Assembly: GCA_034509425.1 (NCBI GenBank)
Contig: JAVTVJ010000798.1
Location: forward strand, 186,001-250,000
Length of the DNA: 64,000 bases
Direction of reading: 5' to 3'
Source of the DNA: Eopsaltria australis
Taxonomy: Eukaryota; Chordata; Aves; Passeriformes; Petroicidae
The notes under the pieces are model-generated. The model did no database searches and was not told the origin of the DNA. It saw only the letters and a program-made list of their open reading frames with translations. Positions 1 to 9,700 of the stretch are shown here, piece after piece. The position numbers and the translations under genes are program-made. The number at the start of each line of letters is the position of its first letter. Positions within the stretch are counted from its first letter, which is position 1.

Positions 1-270
1 TTGTGATTGTAGAAAATGTGGCCTGGGCACCAGGTTTGGGGGCTTTAAACTCTTAAATCTTTTACTGAACGAGACATGACTGGCTGTCCAACAACATTCA
101 TCACATTCTGCAAAGGACAAAGTTCTCATCTAAAAAGTGAAGCCCTGGACAATCTGAACAGTTCCATGTGCAAAAAATCTCTAACAGGAGACATTTTGGT
201 TCAGATCAGCAGCACCTCTGTGGCCCTACTAAAAACCTTCCTTCCCGTTTTCTCTGACTGATACTCTCAC

Positions 271-1615
271 CTAGAACCTCCAGGAGCAATTCCACGTAGG
301 CCAAAGGAGTTGACACATTGATGTGGAACTGCAGGGTGTTTAACACAGCAAGCTCCGACTCCAGCAATTCCTGTTTTGTGTAGGAGTATTTCAAGGATTG
401 CAGAAATTTCAAAGCTGTGTCACTGGTCACTCTCTGAAGAGGAAAAAGAAAAGAGAAAATGTCTTCCAGGCAATGAGGAGCAAAGTGCTCAGTCACCTCT
501 GTCCTCATGCTGAGCACGAGGCTGCAGCTCACCCACCTGTCCTTGGAGCTGGCATCAGAAACCCAGCTCTGACCTCTCCCACAGGTCTCCTGCACTCAAT
601 AAACCATCCCCAGGCAGGTGTGAACCCCTGTGGACACACTATTTTGGACAACCACAGGCCAAGATTTTCCTGCACTTTCTTTTTCCCCTCAGAACTGGGA
701 ACATTTTCCAGCAAATCATTACGGGACGAGCAGCAATTTCCCTGCCCTAAAGGGAATGTCACATCCTTGGCATTTCATTATCACTATTGACTTCCAAAAA
801 AAGGAAATCTATTTTTAAGAGAGATTAATACACTGCAGATTGAACCAGGCTGCTAAAGCAAGGACAGGCTTACGTTGTAGTGCAGGGAGAGTTTGCTGGC
901 GAGCTGAACGCACGACACGAGCCGCAGGACAAAGGTGCTGGTGATCCGATCCCTCACAGAGCTCCAGCTGCTCCTCTGGCCTTGCTCACGACCTTTAGTG
1001 TTCCCTCTGCCATTACACAGCTCTTCTACCTGCTTGATCATAAACCTACAAAACCCACAAGTGCTCAGAGGACGGTTCTGTCTGCTGAGGAAAAGGAAGA
1101 AAGGCAATTCCGTGTATACCTAAGAGTATGCATAGAACTCATAATTTGGATTAAATGAATGAGGAGACAAAGCCCTCAACACGCACGTGAGTTGTGTGGT
1201 TTGGGTGAGGGGGAACGGACAATGTAATCCCATCAGAGAATGGGAAGTGTGCTGAGTGTTTAGAACTCTTACTACCTTTCGAGTAACTCCACTGCCTGGT
1301 ACCGTGCTGATTCGTCCAAGTGCCATTTCTCAGACAAAAGGAATATGAATTCTGCAAAAAGCACAGCAGTCACTCATTTCAGTCTCCTGAAGCTCACTGT
1401 ACAGCTGTCACCTGCCCCAGGAGCTGCTGTAGCTAAGTCTCACCCACGATCCGTGTCTCTTTGAAGTACCCAGCGTACTCAGGCAGCTCGCTCAGGTACC
1501 GCTCATTCTCCATGGCCAAGTGCATCAGTGTGTCCTCGATAATTTCAGCAGCAACCCCACTGAACACGGGGCCCGAGTCACGGCCCCGGTGTCGCAGCGG
1601 CACCTCAGACCCCAT
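271..1615 (-). CDS. CNTD1: CNTD1, cyclin N-terminal domain containing 1 (partial: first four coding exons)
   Basis: CNTD1 is a cyclin-like protein needed for meiotic crossover maturation. Coding exons in gene order are 1444-1615, 1276-1351, 874-1045 and 271-433, with phases joining exactly (172, 76, 172 and 163 nt), so 194 codons are present. The ATG at 1615 opens MGSEVPLRHRGRD. Exon 1 joins exon 2 to read RIVEFIFLLSEKWHLDES, exon 3 carries FVLRLVSCVQLASKLS, and exon 4 carries LESELAVLNTLQFHINVSTP, the cyclin-box helices that match human CNTD1. Donors are GTGAG, GTAGT, GTAAG and GTGAG. Exon 4 ends in phase 1 and no continuation is recognisable in bases 1-270, so the remaining exons lie beyond the left edge. 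It is head-to-head with COA3, as in human. Confidence 0.91.
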
Positions 1616-2515
1616 TTAGCGGGTCGGGGCTGAAGCTGTAATGACAATGATTTCAGCAGCCCCGCAGGGACAGACCGGCACCGGGCTCTGCCAGCGCCTC
1701 CTGGCCACGCTCACTCCCGGCTGCTCAGGGACGGCCCCTTGGAGCGGCCACGCTTGAGGAGCGGCCCACGGTGGTTGGTGGCGGGCAGGGGCACGGGCTC
1801 AGGCAGGGCCTGGTGCTGGTTCGCGTCCCGGTCCGGGCCTGGTTCAGGCCCTGGACTCGATTCAGGCCCTGCTCCCGGTTCAGGCCCCACTCTGGGCTCG
1901 GTTCAGGCCCCAGGCTCGGTTCAGGCCCTGCTCTGGGGCCGGTCCAGGCCCCGCTCTGGGCTCGGTTCAGGCCCCGGTTCAGGCCCTGCTCTGGGGCCGG
2001 TCCAGCCCCCGCTCTGGGCTCAGTTCCGGTTCCGGTTCCGGTCCCGGTCCAGGCCCCGCTCTGGGCTCGGTTCCAGTCCCGGTCCACGCCCCGCCCTGGG
2101 CTCGGTTCCGGCCCTGGTTCAGGCCCTGCTCTGGGGCCGGTCCAGGCCCCGCTCTGGGCTCGGTTCCGGTCCCGGTTCAGGCCCCGCTCTGGGCTCGGTC
2201 CAGGCCCCGCTCCGGGCTCGGTTCCGGTCTCGGTTCAGGCCACGCTCTGGGCTCGGTTCCGGTCCCGGTTCAGGCCCCGCTCTGGGCTCGGTTCCGGTCC
2301 CGGTCCAGGCCCCGCTCTGGGTCCGGCCGCGGCTGCCGCTGAGGCAGCGCCTCTCACGTGACCCTGCTCCGCCAATCAGCGGGCGCTGATTCCGCGCCCG
2401 GCACGCGCTGAGCCTCAGCCAACCACTCGACGCCGCGCGCCGCTCGGGCCCTCCGATTGGCCAGCGCCTCCGCCGGATGTGGCGTCACGTCGCCGCGGGA
2501 AGACGGCGGGGGAAG
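1616..2515. promoter_or_regulatory. Bidirectional CNTD1/COA3 promoter region
   Basis: This 900-bp gap separates the CNTD1 start codon (minus) from the COA3 start codon (plus). The COA3-proximal part has housekeeping-promoter sites: an E-box CACGTG at 2355-2360, a CCAAT box at 2372-2376, a reversed CCAAT (ATTGG) at 2456-2460 and a CRE-like GCGTCACGTC at about 2482. The COA3 ATG lies in AAGATGGCGGC, which resembles a YY1 site. The CNTD1 side is GC-rich without a TATA box. A minisatellite fills the middle. Site assignments are by eye. Confidence 0.7.
1838..2325. repeat. GC-rich minisatellite with about 35-bp and 24-bp units
   Basis: A diverged tandem array of units combining CGGTTCCGGTCCCGGTTCAG with GCCCCGCTCTGGGCT, about 35 bp when complete. 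Shorter units of about 24 bp lack part of the first half. The tidiest copies are at 2161-2320. Long open frames over it on both strands are products of the repeat. It lies inside the CNTD1/COA3 promoter. Confidence 0.85.
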
Positions 2516-2903
2516 ATGGCGGCGCCCGGTGAGCCGGGGGAGGCGGCGTTCGCGCGGCGAATCCACCCGGCCCGGGAGCCGGGGCTCAGCCCCGAGCAGC
2601 GCCGCCTCATGGCGCAGGTGGAGTACGCCCAGCGCCAGCGCGCCCTGCAGCGCCGGCTCCGCAGCCGCAACGTGCTGTTGGCGCTCGGCATCGGCGCGGT
2701 GACATTTGGAATCTGTATCCTCCGGGGCCGGGGCCGGGGCAGGGCGGGGCCGGGGCCGCGCCCGCAGCTTTTCCTTAATTCCCCCCGCAGACGGTTACAC
2801 CTTCTACTCGGTGTCGCAGGAGCGGTTCCTGGACGATCTGGAGCAGGAGGCGGAGGCGGCGCGGGCGCGGGCCCGGGCACGAGCCGAGGGCGCCGCAAGC
2901 TGA
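2516..2903 (+). CDS. COA3: COA3, cytochrome c oxidase assembly factor 3 (CCDC56/MITRAC12)
   Basis: COA3 is a small inner-mitochondrial-membrane protein that stabilises newly made COX1 in the MITRAC assembly intermediate of complex IV. Two coding exons, 2516-2714 and 2791-2903, give 103 residues (human 106). Exon 1 ends in phase 1 before GTATCC, and CCCGCAG at 2784-2790 is the acceptor, restoring [19 protein letters not shown], the best conserved part of the family. The single membrane segment is about residues 47-69 ([20 protein letters not shown]), followed by a short acidic and Ala/Arg-rich helix. The N-terminal part is Arg/Gln-rich. The intron is only 76 bp. It shares a bidirectional promoter with CNTD1 and converges on WNK4. 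Confidence 0.95.
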
Positions 2904-3786
2904 GCGGGGCTCGGCCCGGCCCGGCCGTGACTGAGCTGCCGCCCTCGCTGCCGCCCTCGCCAGGCAGGGCGGGCCCGGAGCACGGGGCAGCTGCGCCTGG
3001 GGGCTTCGGGCCTGTCCCGTTTTGTGTCGGCCAGAAGGCCCCGGGGGCTCCCCGCAGGCAGGGCCCGCCCCGGGGCTTTGCCGGGGCCGTGCCCATGGGA
3101 AGGACAGCGGCGCCCGGGTCCCACCGCGCCCCACAATAAATCCTCTCACTGCAGACCGCGTCAGCTCCCCTTGTCGAGCATCTCCTGCGCTGAGCCCAGC
3201 TCAGGATCTCGCCCTTTTCGGGGGCTGCTGAGGGGGTTTCTGTTTTGGGCTTTCTCATCCCGCAGTGAGGCAAAGAGCCACGCGTCACTGACAGACACAC
3301 ACTGAGCCACTTTGTATTCAATCCGTGTTTATGAAAACACCTTCCGAACGCCAGTTCATAACAAAGTGCTCCCGGATCCTGCTGCTCCTGGAGCTCCGGC
3401 AGGCAGGGCCGCAGGGAGCTGAAGCCACTCGCAGGGTGGGTGGGGGCCGGTGCGGGGCTGAGCTGGTGGCAGAGCTGCGACAAGCCGGGGGTCCTCAGGG
3501 CGGGCTCGGCTCCTTGTGGCCGCCAAGGGTGGGGACACCTGGCACGTGTCCTCCGGCAGAGGGATAGAGGACAGCGGGCAGACTCCTGTGGGACAGGCCT
3601 GCACCAGGCCAGCGCTCCCAGCCCGCAAAGCCCACGGCTTCCGTGCCTCAGGCCACAGCCAGGGGAGCAGGGAGTGCGGGCTCTCCAGGGCTGGCGCTGC
3701 CCTCCGGGAGGTGCGGAGGCTCTGCCCGCCCCGGGGCAGCAGGCACTTGGATGAGGTAGTTCACGGAATCACTCCTGGCCAGCCAG
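2904..3786. other. Convergent 3' UTRs of COA3 (plus) and WNK4 (minus)
   Basis: COA3 has a canonical AATAAA at 3135-3140, so its transcript should end near 3155. On the minus strand the WNK4 3' UTR runs down from 3786. No AATAAA is present for it, but the variant signals AATACA (3313-3318) and CATAAA (3328-3333) occur, which would put the WNK4 end near 3300. The two transcripts would then be about 150 bp apart. No other gene is visible. Confidence 0.6.
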
Positions 3787-6700
3787 CTACTGGGGAGAGA
3801 AGCAGCCGTGAGCCGAGAGTGCCGCGGGCTCAGCCGGGAGCGCCTCGGGATCGGGATCGGGATCGGGATCGGGCCCTGCCCCTACCATGCGGCCGAGGTC
3901 GTCGGCGAAGGTCACGCCCTTGTTGAGCCGCTGCTCCTGCGAGCCGGTGCTGCTGCCGCTCAGCGAGTTACGGCGCATGATGCCTGTGGGACACTCGAGT
4001 GAGGGCGCGGGGCTGAGCAGCCCCAAGGGACCCTTACCCCTTATCCCCCGTCCTGCAGCCCCCTCCCAGCCTGGGGGCCCTGGAGGGAGCGGGGCTGGCA
4101 CCTGCGGGCTGTGCCAGCTCCAGGCGCTGCAGGCTGTTGCGGCGGGAGGGGTTGAAGCTGCCCTTGGAGAGGCGGCGCTGGCGGCTGGAGAGCATCGCAG
4201 CGGGAGAGACGATGCCCAGCGGCGGCTGCTTCCCCATGCGCAGGTACAGCTCCTCGATCTCCTTCTTCTGCGCGCTCTGCAGCAGCTGCACCTCAGCCAG
4301 GTGCCTGGGGAGAAGATAGGGGCTGGCAGCGGGGCCTCGGGGAAGGGACAGCGAGCTCCCAGCCGGGCTGGGTGGGCAGAGCTGTCGCCTCTCAGGTGCA
4401 GCCCACCCCTCCCCGCTCACTTCTGGCGCAGATTCTGCAGCTCCTCCCAGATCTCCTCGTCCTCACTCTCGGTGTCATCGCTGCTCACATAGGACAGGCT
4501 GCGAGAGTAGCTCAGCCACACCTGGCTCAGCATGGCCTGCGGCATATTTTCTGTGCTCTCTTCCCCAGCGCCCTCCCGGTCGCTCCCCGCCGGCGCCGCA
4601 GGCACCGCGCCGCCCTCGGCTGACACCTCCTCAGCCTTGGGATCCCGCTCCGCTGCCTCCGGCGCCACATCCGAGTCACTGCTGGAGCTGTGGCTTGTGT
4701 CAGGGGCCGCGGGCGGCGGGGAGCCGCCACTCGCTGCTGCCTCCGTGCTGTGCTGCTCCCCGTCACTGCTGCACAGCCCCGGAGAGGTCACAGCCAGGTC
4801 CTTGGCTGGCACCACCTGGAACCGGCCCACCTGCACCTGCGGCTTGGCTTCTGCTGGGGACAGGGGCGGCTGCTGGGGCTCAGGGCACACGGGCTGGCCG
4901 GGGCGTGGCGGTGCCCTGGCACGGGCACGGCACAGCCTGGCCCTGCCCCGCCTCACCTTCATTGATGGGCGACAGCTGCGCCTTGGGCACGCTGGGGGCT
5001 GGTGCCTCCGAGATGATCAGAGAGTGGCTGGGCTTGGGGGCACCGGGCAGCACCTGTGGGCACCTGAGCACCGTCAGCCTCCCCACCCCAGGTCCCTCCA
5101 CATCTGCTGTCCTCCCCCTGCTGATTCCGTGCCCTGGGATCCGCCACCCGCTCAGCCCTTCCTGCATCCCAGCGGCTCCCCAAGCCATGAGGCTCCATCC
5201 CATCCCATCCCATCCCATCCCATCCCATCCCATCCCATCCCATCCCATCCCATCCCATCCCATCCCATCCCATCCCAGGGCAGCACCTGCAGCAACCACC
5301 CAGCCCTCCTGACACTGAGCTCCACCCTGAGCAGCCCTGGGCAGCCCTGCACACTCTCACTCACCGTGCTGCCCTCTGGACTCACAGATGTGGATGTGCT
5401 CAGCAGCTGCAGAGGGCTCCCCACAGCCTCACTGCCTGTGGGGCACACGGGGGCTGGAGCTGAGGGAAGGGGGGATATGGGCCCCCCAGCAGTGGGGACA
5501 TCAGCTCCTGCTGATGCCAGGATCCCACTGCCAGGTGGGACTGGCTTGTCTCTGCTGGTGGGCTCAGGGTAGACAAAGCGTGGGCCTCCCAGGACAAGAC
5601 TCTGTGGCCGTGGCAGCAGTGCTGGGTACAGCTGCCCACCCGAGCTGGCAATGGAGGAGACAGTTTGGGCCACGGTCATCACTGCCAAGGAGAACACATT
5701 GGCCAGGGACAACAGGGGGGCAGTGGGGGACAGGGGCGTGCTGGTCACAGGGGGGCTCAGGGGACTGCTGGGCTCACAGGGGACAGGGGACATGGGGAGA
5801 GGCTGCGGGGACAGGAGGGCCTGGGGCAGGGCTGGGGGGACAGGCCCCCCTGGGGTCCTCGGGGGGGTCAGTGTCGGTGTCAGTGCTGGTGACGATGTGA
5901 GCCAGGAGGGAGTCATGGAGACGAGGGGCCAGGTCTGCGCTGAGCCTGCAGAGAGAGAAGCATCAGGAGCTGCCCCAAGGGACCCTTACCCCTGCCCAGG
6001 CACCCGAGCCTCAAGCCAGCAAGGGACTGGCAGTCCCAGTGCCATGAACGTCCCCTCCCTGCCAGAGCTGGTACCTGTGGGGGACCCCAGTGGCACTGGG
6101 GCTGCCAGTGGCTCCACGGGACTGGCCAGGTTGGTCTCTGATGGGGAGCGGCTCAGCATTGGCAGGACAGGGGACTGGACAGACAGGCCAGGACTGGTGC
6201 AGCTCAGGTCTGTGGCACAGGGGTGACAGCCAGGCTCAGCTGGGGCAGGACATGTCCTTTGAGACCCGCTGGGCTTGGCTGAGGCCATCACCTGCCCTTC
6301 ATTGACTCGGGGGAGACAGGAAGGGCCTGGGCAGGGGCACAGACGTACCACTGAGTGAGGATGAGGAGGAGATGGAGCGCGAGAGCCCCTGCAGCTGCAG
6401 GTCCACCTGCGAGAAGGATGAGCTGAGCCCAGCACTGGGGCAGAGGCCCCAGCCAGGCTGTGCCAAGCTCCTGCTGGGCCCCACCCTGGCCCCACCATCT
6501 GTGGGGACAGGAGCTGGAGACTCTTCTGGGCCGGGCAGTACCTTGACTTGTCACAGGAGCGGGCAAGTGACCACAGGAGGACCCTGCACCCCAGCCCCCT
6601 CCCCCGGGACTCCCTGGGGCCAGGCAGCACCCCAAGCCATGCTCAGCAGCAGCAGCAGCAGCAGCAGCTTGCCCAGCGCTGGCAGGGCCAGGCTGGCACT

Positions 6701-9700
6701 CACGGGGCTGCCCACAGCACTGTCAGCCTCGGGGCCCTTGGGCAGCTCGGAGCCGCTGCGCCCGTCCTTGCGCAGCAGGGTCTCCACGCGGTGGATGATG
6801 TCCCGGATGCGGCTGATGAAGCTGTCCCGCTCTGACTTGAGGATGAACTCATTGTGGACCTGAGGGTGGAGGAGCTGCTCAGCACCCAGCCCGGACAGGC
6901 AGCCTCCACCTCCGCCCTCAGCCTGCTCTCACCATGGCGGCTGCGATTTCCTCCGGGTTGTCCCCATCCAGGTCGAACTTGAAGGTCACCATCTTGTTGT
7001 TGTAGGTCTGCAGCTGGCACTCCACCACTCGGTCGTTCTTGTCGGAGATCTGTGGGCGGCAGGGCTGGCTCAGCCCAGGAGAACCTGCCTGGCACCTGCC
7101 TGGCACCTGCCTGGCACCCGTGGCACTCACGTTGGTGATGCGCAGCCTGGAGCGCGCCCGGCGCCGCAGCAGCTTCCCCGAGGCTCTCTTGGGGGGCAGC
7201 TTGGTGCTCTGCTCGCTGGCCGAGAGCCCCTCACAGCCATCGCTCATGCCCGACGCCACATCTGAGGTGTAGCTGCAGGAAGCCCCAGCTCTGGACCATC
7301 AGCGTGGCCTTTCCCAAGTACCACACTCCCCGTCCAGCCCCCACCTGACCCCCCCAGCCTCACCTGTCCACCGAGGAGGAGAAGCCACTGGCGGGGGGCA
7401 GGCGCTCAGAGGGCAGGTGCTGCACGGCGATGCTCTGCAGGGAGAGGATGGGGTGAGCTGGTGCCACAGCTGCCCTGACCCCCTGCCCCTGGGGCCCTGC
7501 TCACCGTGGGGAAGCAGCGCACGGGCCGGGTGGGCACTGGGCTGGTGGGATCCACTGCCACAAAGCTGCGATGGGCCAGGTCTGGGGAGTCCAGGAAGCC
7601 GGAGGAGCTCAGGTACCCATCCGTCTCACAGTCAGCTGTGGAGGAGCGCTGGCATGAACCAAAGCCAGTCCCTTCCCTGGCTGGGCAGCTGGGAAAGGGC
7701 TGTGGGGTGGGAGATGGTGACAGACCCCCCACCCACCTCCTGCCCCAGGTTCCCTGCTGCCTGCCCAGCTCTTGCCCCCTTGGTGCCTACGCACAGGTGG
7801 CTGAGGAGTAGCTGGTGTGCCGGTAGGTGAAATGCTGGTGCTGGTCAGCTTCGGGCTCCTCGGGCTCCAGGGGGAAGGTGCTGCTGAAGGCAGAGTCCGC
7901 AGAGCCAGGGGTGGCCAGGGCAGGCGCGGGGGCACCAGGTGGCAGCGGGGACTTGAGCTCATCCAGCAGCCTCAGGACGCCTGGTGGCTGCTCTGGCTCT
8001 GCAGGTGACGGCGCCTCCTTGACGCGCTTCAGCTTCTCCCGCTTGCGCTTGATGGCGACCACCCGGTCCCGCACAGCCTTGGCCACCAGCTTGTAGTCGG
8101 CCTCACAGACAAAGCCCAGGACCACCTGCACGGGAGGAGGTGTCAATTCAGGGTGTGGTGACCCCCCAGTGCCCAGGGCTCCCCCATCTCTGTACCCACC
8201 ATCTCCTGAGCAACCTCCTCTGCCACGTCCTTGTAGAGCTCAAAGAGGAACTCGATGGCGTTGTTGTCCTTGTATTTGCCGTGCAGCTTCTTGGTGTCAT
8301 CCATGCGCAGCCACAGCTTGAGCCCAGACTTGACTCCATCATCCTCCTCAGCCAGCTCCACGTGCACCCCGGTGTCCTCCTGGAAGAAGGAATGCTCCAG
8401 CAGGTCCTGGATGGTGTACCTGCAGAGGGCACATCTCAGCACGGGCTCAGGGCCAGGGGTGACCCTGCCACCCAGGCCCCGCTGTGCTCCCACCTCTCAT
8501 CCTTGTCCATGCGGATGCAGCCCTCAATGATCTCCTTCAGCTCTGGCACCTTCACCTTGTAGAAGCTGCTGGGCTTCAGGCCCTGGGGGAATTGAGAGTG
8601 AGCACCTCATGTGCAAACCCACCACAGCACAGGGCTCCCAGGGAAGAGCCAGCCCAGGGCCCCACCAGCTCTGCGGTGGCTCCTGTGGCCAGGCCACGTG
8701 TGCCTGCACGGGCCATGACGCCCCAGGGCTCTGAGTTTCCACACCAACAGGCAGGAGCTGGCAGGAGCTGGCTGTGACTGGTCAGGGCAGCTGCAGTGCC
8801 CCAGGCCAGGGTGGCCGAGCAGGGGCCGGGGTGGCCGAGCAGACTGAGCAGACTGCTCCCGTTCCACCCCATTAACACGCTGGCAGTGGCTGGTGCAGAG
8901 CCAGGGATGTGGGGTCTGGCCAAGCCACAGCCCCACCACCACCACCCACAGCTCCATGCCCTGGCAGAGCCACCCCTCGCCACCCAGGCGATCTTTAGCC
9001 ACTCACACAACCTGCACAGTGACACATTTTGACAGCAGCAAGGCCTGATGGCTCCAGCTGACCACTCCCCCAGCCCCTTGCCCTGGCTCCTGTGGGATCA
9101 GCCAAGATCAGCAGCAGGGATCATCACCCACAGCTCAGAGGGACCAGGCCTCACCGAGGTGACCTTGCGGTAGATCTGGGCGGCGTTCTGGCACTCAGAG
9201 TAGGGGTACTCCGAGGTGGCCATCTCCAGCATGCACATCCCGAAGGCGTAGACATCCACGGCCTCGTCGTACTTCTCCTCGTACATCTCTGGTGCCATGA
9301 ACTCGGGGGTGCCTGGAGGCAGCAGAGGAGCTCAGCACCCCTGGGAAGCCCAAGCCCTGCAGCCCCCACAGCTCCCACGAGCCCGGCCCCACCTATGACA
9401 CTCTTGGCAAAGGAGGCTCGCTTGAGCGTGGCCAGGCCCAGGTCCCCAATCTTGACGGAGCCCGTGGGGCCCGTGATGAAGATGTTGTCACACTTGAGGT
9501 CGCGGTGGATGATGGGGGGCGAGCGGGTGTGCAGGAAATGCAGACCCTTGAGGATCTGGCGGCTCCAGCGCTGCAGCACCTTCAGCTTCATCTCTTTGAA
9601 CCGCTTCAGGTACCTGCCAGGGACCAACAGGGCTCACACCCATGGGGCTCGGACTCGTGGCCCAGCCTTGGCTCCAGCCCGCCCTCCTCCCATTGCCATG

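Noticed and set aside
1..270. A fifth CNTD1 exon
   Set aside because: No minus-strand frame here resembles the segment expected after EVLG, and no acceptor gives a phase-1 continuation. It is treated as intron.
1838..2325. CRISPR-like regular repeat array
   Set aside because: Units are contiguous and variable with no unique spacers, and the whole context is a eukaryotic nuclear genome. The same applies to the arrays at 22855, 23052, 29400 and 57966.
1725..2389. Long open frames on both strands between CNTD1 and COA3
   Set aside because: Entirely a product of the 35-bp minisatellite: low-complexity Gly/Pro/Arg/Ser text, no splice context, and inside a promoter.
3657..3789. WNK4 ending instead in a 45-codon [19 protein letters not shown] tail
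   Set aside because: That frame is open in the last exon, but it is out of phase with the preceding exon (phase 0, then TAG). Mammalian WNK4, as recalled, also ends at GRM.
5152..5320. Trp-Asp-Gly-Met repeat protein from the CATCC tract
   Set aside because: The tract is intronic in WNK4, and the frame is open only because a 5-nt repeat has no stop in any phase.
6641..6669. Polyglutamine tract in WNK4
   Set aside because: The CAG run is on the plus strand within an intron. On the WNK4 strand it reads CTG, and exon phases close without it.
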